Source: DASWJZ01 sp964487455 (lineage in GTDB: Bacteria > Pseudomonadota > Alphaproteobacteria > Rhizobiales > Afifellaceae). Taken from it: a stretch of DNA of 7,805 nucleotides. A model generated the notes under the pieces. The model saw nothing but the letters and a program-made list of their open reading frames with translations, did no database searches and was not told the origin of the DNA. The position numbers and the translations under genes are program-made. The DNA is taken from assembly GCA_964487455.1 (NCBI GenBank), contig CAZARE010000156.1:1-7805 (forward strand). The letters are read 5' to 3'. Below, one piece after another: positions 1 to 5,261 of the stretch. Numbering within the stretch: position 1 is the first letter of the stretch; each line of letters begins with the position of its first letter.

Positions 1-555
1 GGTCTTGGCGCGCACGACGTCGAGATACTCGTCCTCCGTCGTCTCGGTGTTCTTGGCGGTGCCAAGCTGCATCACCTCGCCTTCGGCGATCGTCGAAGCG
101 GCGGCGGAGAGAACTGCGAGCGCCTCCAGCGACCCGACCTCCACCATCAGCTTGAACGCCTGCCCCAGCAGGAAGTCTCCGACCAGCACGCTCTCCTGGT
201 TGCCCCACACAAGCCGCGCCGTGCGCTTGCCGCGCCGCGTATCGCTCTCGTCGACCACATCGTCGTGAAAGAGCGTGGCGGTGTGCATGAACTCGACGCT
301 CGCGGCGAGCTTCACCTCTGCGTCGCCGCGATAGCCGCAGGCGTGCGCCGAAGCGATCGTCACCATGGGGCGCAGCCGCTTGCCGCCGGAGTCGATCAGG
401 TAGCGCGCCACTTCCGGGATGAGCGCCACATCCGACTGCGTGCGCTCAACAACCAGCCGGTTGACGCGCTGCATGCCCGCCGCCGTGACCTCGACCAGCG
501 GCGAGATGGAGGCGCGCTCGGCCGGGTATTCTTCAAAGGAAAGGACGACGCCCAC
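1..555 (-). CDS. ispB: Polyprenyl (octa/decaprenyl) diphosphate synthase, 5' part only
   Basis: Trans-prenyltransferase that extends farnesyl diphosphate with isopentenyl diphosphate to make the ubiquinone side chain, acting in the cytosol or at the membrane face. The 185 residues present run off the left edge; the family is usually about 320-340 aa, so the second aspartate-rich motif is outside. Seen: the GGKRLRP substrate motif at residues 57-63, the first aspartate-rich motif DDVVD at 98-102 (Mg-diphosphate binding), then a DTRRGKRTA stretch and GDFLLGQAF. The start is GTG (553-555): GAGGAG lies 5 nt upstream, and the N-terminus MGVVLSFEEY matches the usual alphaproteobacterial MGVV-type beginning. 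An upstream shadow frame overlaps it and is not real. It diverges from the DUF2007 gene across 128 bp. Chain length (C40 or C50) cannot be read from this fragment; C50 would be usual for alphaproteobacteria. Confidence 0.95.
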   Translation of the reverse strand, partial: MGVVLSFEEYPAERASISPLVEVTAAGMQRVNRLVVERTQSDVALIPEVARYLIDSGGKRLRPMVTIASAHACGYRGDAEVKLAASVEFMHTATLFHDDVVDESDTRRGKRTARLVWGNQESVLVGDFLLGQAFKLMVEVGSLEALAVLSAAASTIAEGEVMQLGTAKNTETTEDEYLDVVRAKT

Positions 556-578
556 GGCAACTCCTCGCTGCGCCACCG

Positions 579-606
579 ACCATAGGGCGGCAGACGGAGC
601 GAGCAA
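579..606 (-). promoter_or_regulatory. Possible promoter of the polyprenyl synthase gene
   Basis: On the minus strand TTGCTC (601-606) and TATGGT (579-584) are separated by 16 bp, a workable -35/-10 pair. The transcript would start near 572 and give a leader of about 17 nt that contains the GAGGAG ribosome binding site. This rests on box resemblance only; alphaproteobacterial promoters are loosely conserved. Confidence 0.25.
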
Positions 607-623
607 GTGACAGAATGGCGCAA

Positions 624-647
624 AGCGGCGATTTTTCCTCCGCCGCT
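624..647. repeat. Inverted repeat 1 in the divergent leader
   Basis: AGCGGCG (624-630) and CGCCGCT (641-647) are perfect 7-bp inverted arms around a 10-nt centre containing five T residues. It sits between the divergent polyprenyl synthase and DUF2007 genes, where no terminator is needed. It is either a leader hairpin or a protein-binding site. No U-run follows on either strand, so an intrinsic terminator is unlikely. Confidence 0.5.
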
Positions 648-661
648 CTTCGCCCAATACC

Positions 662-681
662 CGGAACCGGCTACGGTTCCG
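662..681. repeat. Inverted repeat 2, ending at the DUF2007 start codon
   Basis: CGGAACCG (662-669), loop GCTA, CGGTTCCG (674-681): a perfect 8-bp stem with a tetraloop. It ends two bases before the ATG at 684, exactly where a ribosome binding site should be, and no Shine-Dalgarno sequence is visible between it and the ATG. It could mask or shape translation initiation, or act as an operator. If translation actually starts upstream at 615, the repeat would be coding. Confidence 0.6.
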
Positions 682-683
682 CG

Positions 684-902
684 ATGATCGAGCTTCTGCG
701 CAGCAACGATGCGGTGGTCATCTCTTTCGCCGAGGCGCTTTTGAAGGAGGCCGGCATCTCGCACCAGGTGGCCGACCTGAACATGAGCGTCGTGGAAGGC
801 ACGATCGGTATCCTGCCGCGTAGGGTCCTGGTTGTCCGCGACCGGCACAAGGAAGCGCAGCGCATCCTAACCGAGGCGGGGCTGGACCGGGAGCTTTCGT
901 GA
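684..902 (+). CDS. DUF2007 domain protein (putative signal-transducing protein)
   Basis: A 72-aa protein that fills the DUF2007 family from end to end, beginning MIELLRSNDAVVISFAEALL and containing ILPRRVLV near residues 46-53. The family is thought to have a ferredoxin-like fold and some members are called signal-transducing, but no biochemical role is established. The start at 684 was chosen because homologues I recall begin M-x-E-L-x-R-x-N-D. The same frame is open from an ATG at 615, which would add 23 residues that look like translated leader. No good ribosome binding site precedes 684 and a hairpin occupies that position. The stop codon overlaps the GTG of the next gene (GTGA, 899-902), so the two genes are probably translationally coupled. 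Confidence 0.85.
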   Translation: MIELLRSNDAVVISFAEALLKEAGISHQVADLNMSVVEGTIGILPRRVLVVRDRHKEAQRILTEAGLDRELS

Positions 903-1675
903 GCGCCGCGGCGCTTCCCCCGCATACGACGGATTCCTTCCTGGGCGGGCGCGTCACGCTGGTCCAACCGCGGAAAGGCCATCGCGCCGGGCTCGACGCC
1001 GCTCTGCTGCAAGCCATCCTACCAGCCGAGGCCTCCGGGCTCCTCGTCGACATGGGGGCGGGAGTGGGCACGGTCGCCTTTAGCGCCGCGGCGCGCGCTC
1101 CGCGCCTCGCCGCCGTGGCCCTGGACCGCGATCCTGACCTGCTGGCGCTTGCCGGCGAAGCCCTGCGACTTCCGGCCAATGCCGGCTTCGCGGACCGCGT
1201 CCGGCTGGCGGCGGCGGATGCGAGCGACCACGCCGCCACGCGAAAGGCGCTGGGCGACGCCGACGCCGTGGACTGGGTGCTGATGAACCCGCCCTTCGAC
1301 ACGCCCGGCCGCGCGCGGCCATCGCCCGACGAGCGGCGGCGCGAGGCGCATGTCGGGACCGCCGATCTGCTTCCGGCCTGGACCCGCACGGCGGCGGCCC
1401 TTCTCAGGTCCGGCGGCGTGCTCGGCCTCGTCCACCGGGCGGCGGCGCTGCCGGCGGTGCTTGCGGCGGTCGAAGGCGCGTTCGGCGGCATCTGCGTGCT
1501 GCCGGCCCAACCCGCGAAAGGCGCTCCCGCGAGCCGCATTCTGGTCAGGGCCGAAAGGGCGAGCCGTGCCCCTTTCCGCCTGCTTCCGGGCCTGGTGCTG
1601 CATGATGAAAGCGGCGGCTGGACGGACGAGTGCGACGCCATTCTCAAGGGGCGCGCGAGCCTCGCCTTTGAGTAA
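899..1675 (+). CDS. TrmN6/YfiC-like tRNA1(Val) adenine-N6 methyltransferase family protein
   Basis: Class I SAM-dependent methyltransferase of 258 aa. The family's characterised member, E. coli YfiC/TrmN6, methylates N6 of A37 in tRNA1(Val). Seen: an N-terminal QPRKGHRAGLDAALLQA segment (residues 23-39) typical of this family, the SAM-binding motif VDMGAGVGTVAF at 50-61, an acidic D76 after the second strand, and the catalytic NPPF at 130-133, which marks amino-group N-methyltransferases. The C-terminal half is alanine-rich but keeps a SRILVRAER strand (212-220). The GTG start overlaps the DUF2007 stop by 4 bp, indicating an operon. The exact tRNA target is inferred from the family; many alphaproteobacterial members are untested, so no gene symbol is given. 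Confidence 0.88.
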   Translation: MSAAALPPHTTDSFLGGRVTLVQPRKGHRAGLDAALLQAILPAEASGLLVDMGAGVGTVAFSAAARAPRLAAVALDRDPDLLALAGEALRLPANAGFADRVRLAAADASDHAATRKALGDADAVDWVLMNPPFDTPGRARPSPDERRREAHVGTADLLPAWTRTAAALLRSGGVLGLVHRAAALPAVLAAVEGAFGGICVLPAQPAKGAPASRILVRAERASRAPFRLLPGLVLHDESGGWTDECDAILKGRASLAFE

Positions 1676-1751
1676 GGCACCATCCGCCGGGCCGATGCAC
1701 TCCGCCGGTCGGGGCTGGCGAAATGCAGCCGCAAGGGCCATGTTCTGAGCC

Positions 1752-2639
1752 ATGGCCAACGAACCCAATTGGCGCGAAAGCGTTGTGGCGCCGGTGCAAG
1801 CGAGACTGAAGCAACTCTTCCCGGGCTACGGCGCCCCGGTTGTCCCGGCGGTACGCCTCGCCGGCACGATCGGGCGCGTGTCGCGATTCCAGTCGGGGCT
1901 GACGCTTGCCGCGGTCGCGCCCCTCCTCAAGAAGGCGTTCGACCTGCAGCCGGCCCCGGCGGTCGCGCTCGTCATCAACTCGCCCGGCGGCTCTCCGGTG
2001 CAGTCGCATCTCATCTACAAGCGTATCCGCGCGCTCGCCGAGGAGAAGGAGAAGACGGTCATCGTCTTCGTCGAGGACGTCTGCGCGTCGGGCGGATATA
2101 TGATCGCCTGCGCCGGCGACGAGATCGTCGTCGACCCCGCCTCGATCGTCGGCTCGATCGGCGTTGTCACCGCCGGCTTCGGCTTCGTCGACGCCATGCG
2201 CAAGATCGGCGTCGAGCGCCGCGTCTACACATCGGGCGACGCCAAGGTCATCCTCGACCCGTTCCAACCTGAGAAACCGGACGACGTGGAGCGCCTCAAG
2301 GCCATCCAGGAGGAGGTGCACGACCACTTCATCGAGATCGTGCGGACGCGACGCGGCGAGGTGCTCGCCAAGGATCGCGATTCCGACATCTTCTCCGGCC
2401 AGTTCTGGTCGGGCAAGACAGCCGTCTCGCTCGGGCTCGCGGACCGTGCCGGCGACATCCGCTCGGTGCTGCGCGAGCGCTACGGCGAGAAGGTGCGGCT
2501 CAAGCTCTTCTCTACCGAGCGAACATTGTTCGGCACAAGGAGAGGCGTGGGCCTCGGCGGCGCCATCGGCGCAGCGGTCGCCGAGAGGCGACTCGGCGAG
2601 CTGGACGAGCGGGCGCTTTGGGAGCGATACCGGCTTTAG
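1752..2639 (+). CDS. S49 family serine peptidase (SppA/SohB type)
   Basis: A 295-aa peptidase of the S49 (signal peptide peptidase A) family, which cleaves leftover signal peptides or other short peptides with a Ser/Lys dyad. Seen: NSPGGSPVQS (residues 76-85), the nucleophile Ser113 in ASGGYMIACA, the strand-helix segment ASIVGSIGVV (130-139), and Lys165 in SGDAKVILDP. The 52-residue Ser-to-Lys spacing equals that of Bacillus subtilis SppA (Ser147/Lys199), so it should be active. There is no signal peptide or clear membrane segment, so it is probably cytosolic or peripheral, unlike E. coli SppA. The C-terminus (264-283) is Gly/Ala-rich and weakly amphipathic. It follows the methyltransferase after 76 bp that contain no recognisable terminator. 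The ATG at 1752 has only a weak upstream purine run (AAGGG). Confidence 0.92.
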   Translation: MANEPNWRESVVAPVQARLKQLFPGYGAPVVPAVRLAGTIGRVSRFQSGLTLAAVAPLLKKAFDLQPAPAVALVINSPGGSPVQSHLIYKRIRALAEEKEKTVIVFVEDVCASGGYMIACAGDEIVVDPASIVGSIGVVTAGFGFVDAMRKIGVERRVYTSGDAKVILDPFQPEKPDDVERLKAIQEEVHDHFIEIVRTRRGEVLAKDRDSDIFSGQFWSGKTAVSLGLADRAGDIRSVLRERYGEKVRLKLFSTERTLFGTRRGVGLGGAIGAAVAERRLGELDERALWERYRL

Positions 2640-2670
2640 GGAGTAGGTCCACGCCCTCGAGGATCAGGCC

Positions 2671-2847
2671 ATGCCGCAGCTTATCATCATCGGCGCCGCG
2701 CTGGTTGGCGGCTGGTACGCGTGGAGGATATTGAAGCGCGAGATGGCGCGCATCGACCGCGAGGTGGAAGCGGTGCGCAAGCCGCCGGCGGAGACGCTGG
2801 AGCACGATCCGAAGACGGGGCGCTATAGGGTGAAGGATAAGGGGTGA
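2671..2847 (+). CDS. Small (58 aa) protein with hydrophobic N-terminus
   Basis: A short frame beginning MPQLIIIGAALVGGWYAWRI, followed by a charged helix (LKREMARIDREVEAVRK, residues 21-37) and a tail with HDPKTGRYRV (45-54). A GAGGA ribosome binding site sits 7-8 nt before the ATG. The layout is one short transmembrane or anchor segment, then a cytosolic charged helix, then a DPxTGxYR tail, which I recall in small uncharacterised alphaproteobacterial proteins, often next to S49 peptidase genes. It lies 31 bp after the peptidase gene, so it is probably co-transcribed. Its partner could be the peptidase, which lacks its own membrane anchor, but that is inference. It is too short for common gene-finding cut-offs. 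Confidence 0.75.
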   Translation: MPQLIIIGAALVGGWYAWRILKREMARIDREVEAVRKPPAETLEHDPKTGRYRVKDKG

Positions 2848-2899
2848 GGGGCGCGCGCATCCATGCTATCTTCCGAGCCGAGGTAGCCGCGAGACGACC

Positions 2900-3487
2900 A
2901 TGACCGCCGTTCACGCAGTCCGCGAACGTGACACGCGACTTTGGACCGCGGACCAGTTCTTCGAATTCTACATGATGCGCCCCGATGGCGAGCGTTGGCA
3001 GCTCGTGGATGGACTTGCGATCATGATGGTTCCCCCAAGCAAGGTGCATCAGCGCATCGCCGACAACTTGCTCGGTCTCCTAAACGCCACGCTTCGAACT
3101 TCGCGGCCAGACCTAAGGGCGTACCGGGAACTTGGCGTGCGCGTCCCAGCGGTGAATGATTACCAGCCTGAGCCCGATGTGGCGGTTGTCCTCGCGGAAG
3201 CGACCTATACGTACTACGACGACCGCTTCTTTCTGATCACCGAGGTCATTTCGCCGTCGAACACTGCCGAGATGATTGACCGCAAGCTGGAACTCTACCA
3301 AAGCCACCCTGACAACCTCTATTGCCTGACCATCGACCAAGACTCGGTGCACGTCGCGCTTTGGTCGCGTGAGCAGGGCTGGGCGAGGACGGATCTCCGC
3401 TCGCTCGACGACGTGCTGAAGCTCCCCGCCTTCGATTTCGAGGCGCGGCTTGCCGACATCTACGACGGCACGCCACTGGCGCGATAA
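2900..3487 (+). CDS. Uma2 family (DUF820) restriction-endonuclease-fold protein
   Basis: A 195-aa protein covering the whole Uma2/DUF820 domain, a PD-(D/E)XK nuclease-like family found widely in cyanobacteria and patchily elsewhere; its biological role is unknown. Seen: an N-terminal WTADQFFEF helix, RWQLVDGLAIMM (residues 32-43, where family members commonly read E-x-x-x-G), EPDVAVV with Asp93 (91-97), and EVISPSN (115-121) followed by DRKLELY with Lys129. These give the Asp...Glu...Lys active-site series (D93, E115, K129), which appears intact. The ATG at 2900 has a weak purine run upstream (GAGACG). It lies 52 bp after the small protein and converges on the acetyltransferase gene with an 18-bp gap. 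Codon choice seems somewhat less GC-biased than in the flanking genes, consistent with acquisition. There is no antitoxin-like or methyltransferase partner next to it. Confidence 0.85.
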   Translation: MTAVHAVRERDTRLWTADQFFEFYMMRPDGERWQLVDGLAIMMVPPSKVHQRIADNLLGLLNATLRTSRPDLRAYRELGVRVPAVNDYQPEPDVAVVLAEATYTYYDDRFFLITEVISPSNTAEMIDRKLELYQSHPDNLYCLTIDQDSVHVALWSREQGWARTDLRSLDDVLKLPAFDFEARLADIYDGTPLAR

Positions 3488-3505
3488 CTCGCAGCTCTAA
3501 GCGCT

Positions 3506-4096
3506 CTACAGCGTCTTGGTCAGCAGCACCCAGTTCTCGCCGCCGTTCGCCCACTCCTCCTTCACCATCGGCCGCGTCGCGATCTCACGATAATTGGTGC
3601 GCTCGTAGAGGCGGCGGGCACCGGCATTGGCGTCCGACACGATGATCGAGAGGCCGCGCGCGCCGGTCTCCGCCGCGCGTCGCTCCGCCAGCGCCAGAAG
3701 CTCAGCGCCGTAGCCCTTGCCGCGATGCTCGGGATAGGCGGCGAGCACATTCACGTACCAAGAGCCGGGCGCCAGATTCTCCAGCTCCTGCAGCCCGACG
3801 AACATCGCGGGCGTCGCGTCGTAATCGATCGGCTCGGGCGCGTCCGCCAGCCGGTAACCGATGAGACAGGCGGCCACGCCACCGTCGGCTTCGCGCATCA
3901 CGGCGTTCCGATACGAGAAGCTGCCCTCCTCACGCCGCGCGCGCCGCCGCCCGACCTCCCAAGGGTCTTCGCCCGGCTCAGCCATCTTGCCCCACAGATA
4001 GAGCGGCAGGCCTTCGCCCGCCATGTTGACCAGCTCGGCCATGGCGGGGGCGTCCTCAATTCTCGCAGGACGGAAAGGCGGCGCGAGCCCGATCAC
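3506..4096 (-). CDS. GNAT family N-acetyltransferase
   Basis: A 196-aa acetyl-CoA-dependent acetyltransferase of unknown substrate. Seen: an N-terminal FRPARIEDAPAMAELVNMAG (residues 9-28), a central strand WYVNVLAAYPEHRGKGYGAE (113-132) carrying the acetyl-CoA pyrophosphate loop HRGKGYG, and a C-terminal SDANAGARRLYERTNYRE (154-171), the usual GNAT motif B in which Tyr164 may act as general acid. The start is GTG (4094-4096); GAGG, overlapping the stop of the VOC gene just upstream, lies about 5 nt before it. Only 7 nt separate the two genes, so they are almost certainly co-translated. The glyoxalase-fold partner may hint at small-molecule detoxification, but nothing in the sequence identifies the substrate. 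Confidence 0.9.
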   Translation of the reverse strand: MIGLAPPFRPARIEDAPAMAELVNMAGEGLPLYLWGKMAEPGEDPWEVGRRRARREEGSFSYRNAVMREADGGVAACLIGYRLADAPEPIDYDATPAMFVGLQELENLAPGSWYVNVLAAYPEHRGKGYGAELLALAERRAAETGARGLSIIVSDANAGARRLYERTNYREIATRPMVKEEWANGGENWVLLTKTL

Positions 4097-4103
4097 GAGG
4101 GCC

Positions 4104-4487
4104 TCACTTCGCGTAGGAGATCAGCTCCAGCAGCGATCCGTCCGGATCGCGGAAGTAGATGCTGCGCCCCCGTCCCTTGGCTGCCCTGCGGTTCACCGGC
4201 CCGAGCTCGATCGGGACTCGATGCGATTCCAGGTGCGCCATCGCCTCTTCGACCGGGCCGGGCCATTCGAAGCAAAGGTCGCTGCCGCCGGGCTGCACCG
4301 GCCGCTTCGCAAGCGGCGCTGCCTCGACCCCCGGCCCGTGGCAGTTCAGCTGCGTGTCGCCGAAACGATAGGCCCAGCCCTCGCCCTGGCTGACCACCTC
4401 GGCCCCTAGCACATCCCGGTAGAAGGAATTCGAGGTGCCCCAGTTGGAGACACGGATCACGCAATGGTCGAACCTGATGTTGGTCAT
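4104..4487 (-). CDS. VOC family (glyoxalase/bleomycin resistance-like) protein 1
   Basis: A 127-aa single-module vicinal oxygen chelate protein with two beta-alpha-beta-beta-beta repeats, expected to dimerise and bind a divalent metal. Seen: FDHCVIRVSN with His8, SFYRDVLGAE (21-30), QLNCHGPG with His50, SDLCFEW (69-75), and YFRDPDGSLLELISY with Glu121. His8, His50 and Glu121 are the likely metal ligands. The FYRDVLG and DPDG signatures are typical of the branch annotated as VOC family virulence protein or glyoxalase. A good ribosome binding site (GGGAAGGG, about 5 nt from the ATG) supports the start. It lies 18 bp after the toxin gene and 7 bp before the acetyltransferase. The substrate is unknown. 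Confidence 0.9.
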   Translation of the reverse strand: MTNIRFDHCVIRVSNWGTSNSFYRDVLGAEVVSQGEGWAYRFGDTQLNCHGPGVEAAPLAKRPVQPGGSDLCFEWPGPVEEAMAHLESHRVPIELGPVNRRAAKGRGRSIYFRDPDGSLLELISYAK

Positions 4488-4500
4488 GGCGCCCTTCCCC

Positions 4501-4514
4501 CCGCTTCAAAGCGG
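4501..4514. repeat. Short palindrome over the toxin stop codon
   Basis: CCGCTT (4501-4506), CA, AAGCGG (4509-4514): 6-bp inverted arms around the VapC stop codon, between the toxin gene and the VOC gene. It may form a small mRNA hairpin between the two cistrons. No U-run follows, so it is unlikely to terminate transcription fully. It could also be chance. Confidence 0.35.
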
Positions 4515-4904
4515 ATCGAATAACTGAACGAGCGGCGAATATTGGGCCAGTCCCCGGTCCGATGTCAGCAGCCTGGCAGGCTCGTGCATCGCCTGCGCGA
4601 CAAGCAGCCGATCGAACGGGTCCCTGTGCACCAGAGGGAGCTTTGAAACGCGCGCAGCCGCGGCGGCTGTCACCGGCAGCTCGACGAAGCCTGTCTCAAC
4701 CGCATCTGAAATGGCATCGGTCGGCTCGATGATGAAGTCGGGCCTTCCAAGCGCTCGCTTGATCGCAATCTCCCAGATCGACACCGCACTGAACAGAACA
4801 AGGTTCGCCCGGTCGCCAATCACATCAGCAATCTGCGCAGGCACGCGCTCAGGCCGATAGAGCCACCACATCAGAAGCTGCGTGTCCAAGATTACGCCGG
4901 CCAT
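4506..4904 (-). CDS. VapC-like PIN-domain toxin (type II TA ribonuclease)
   Basis: A 132-aa PIN-domain endoribonuclease; VapC toxins cut tRNA or rRNA when released from their antitoxin. Seen: ILDTQLLMWWL with Asp7, FSAVSIWEIAIK with Glu45, the HRDPFDRLLVAQA motif (residues 93-105) with Asp95 and Asp98, and LLTSDRGL with Asp116. All acidic residues of the Mg2+ site are in place, so the toxin looks active. The SIWEIAIK and HRDPFDR signatures place it in the PIN subgroup usually paired with Phd/YefM antitoxins, as here. The ATG at 4902-4904 is the only in-frame start near LDT; no strong ribosome binding site precedes it. The gap from the antitoxin stop is 35 nt, wider than the usual overlap, and an out-of-frame ATG (4934-4936) lies just after that stop. 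Confidence 0.92.
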   Translation of the reverse strand: MAGVILDTQLLMWWLYRPERVPAQIADVIGDRANLVLFSAVSIWEIAIKRALGRPDFIIEPTDAISDAVETGFVELPVTAAAAARVSKLPLVHRDPFDRLLVAQAMHEPARLLTSDRGLAQYSPLVQLFDPL

Positions 4905-4939
4905 TCGAGTGCCGTGGATCGCTCGCTCGTAGCCATGGC

Positions 4940-5206
4940 CTAGGCCTTGCCATCGCCGCCATAAAAGAGATCAAGGATTTCGTCCGGAAGCGGCGCATCG
5001 AAGTCGTCCGGAATGTTGTACTTCCCCGCAAAGAGCCCGAGCTTGCGCGGCTGCCGGTTGTCAGAAACCTTCGCTTCGATCGAGACCAGCTTCGCCACCG
5101 GCTTGCCGGCCTTGGCGATGATGATCTCCTTGCCGGAAGCCGCCTGGTCGACGAGCTTCGAGAAGTGCGTCTTCGCCTCGTGAATGTTGAACGCTTTCAT
5201 ACTCAT
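4940..5206 (-). CDS. Phd/YefM family antitoxin
   Basis: An 88-aa antitoxin expected to bind the neighbouring PIN toxin through its C-terminus and the promoter through its N-terminus. Seen: FNIHEAKTHFSKLVDQAASG (residues 6-25), KAGKPVAKLV (32-41), the standard Phd/YefM fold signature, followed by an acidic tail with DDFDAPLPDEILDLFYGG (67-84) suited to toxin binding. Two starts are possible, ATG at 5206 or ATG at 5200 (MKAFNIHEAK); GGGACGAG lies upstream of both, so translation may begin at either. It is first of a four-gene leftward run, 55 bp downstream of the ETF-QO stop, with a palindromic candidate operator in that gap. Confidence 0.92.
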   Translation of the reverse strand: MSMKAFNIHEAKTHFSKLVDQAASGKEIIIAKAGKPVAKLVSIEAKVSDNRQPRKLGLFAGKYNIPDDFDAPLPDEILDLFYGGDGKA

Positions 5207-5218
5207 CTCGTCCCGATC

Positions 5219-5233
5219 GGACTAACTTAGTCC
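5219..5233. promoter_or_regulatory. Candidate autoregulatory operator of the TA module
   Basis: GGACTAA (5219-5225), C, TTAGTCC (5227-5233): a perfect 15-bp palindrome centred 20 bp before the antitoxin ATG. Phd/YefM antitoxins are dimeric repressors of their own operons and bind such short palindromes next to the start codon. The symmetry ends sharply at both sides. Binding by this antitoxin is inferred. Confidence 0.65.
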
Positions 5234-5252
5234 ATCCGGATGCCGGCAGCAA
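5224..5252 (-). promoter_or_regulatory. Likely promoter of the antitoxin-toxin operon
   Basis: On the minus strand TTGCTG (5247-5252) and TAAGTT (5224-5229) are 17 bp apart, the optimal spacing. The -10 hexamer lies inside the palindrome at 5219-5233, so a bound antitoxin would block RNA polymerase. Transcription would start near 5217, about 11 nt before the first ATG. The boxes are imperfect, but their placement fits a self-repressed TA promoter. Confidence 0.4.
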
Positions 5253-5261
5253 CCGTGCCGA

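Noticed and set aside
1683..1708. Direct repeat TCCGCCGG (1683-1690 and 1701-1708) before the S49 peptidase gene
   Set aside because: Eight-base GC-rich repeats are expected by chance at this composition; no symmetry or further copies were seen.
718..1768. Long minus-strand frames (338 and 249 codons) opposite the DUF2007 and methyltransferase genes
   Set aside because: Their composition is typical antisense GC-rich sequence, and the sense genes carry complete family motifs.
1644..2327. A 227-codon minus-strand frame opposite the S49 peptidase
   Set aside because: Asp/Arg/Val-rich antisense shadow; the sense strand has the full Ser/Lys peptidase signature.
3488..3508. Possible bidirectional terminator between convergent Uma2 and GNAT genes
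   Set aside because: Only a repeated GCTCTA and a 6-bp AGCGCT palindrome are present; no stable stem with a T-run on either strand.
3725..4409. Plus-strand frames opposite the GNAT and VOC genes
   Set aside because: The minus-strand proteins are clear family members with good ribosome binding sites and coupled starts.
4849..5031. A 60-codon minus-strand frame across the antitoxin-toxin junction
   Set aside because: It overlaps the acidic tail of the antitoxin and the toxin start in the wrong phase, with no recognisable features.
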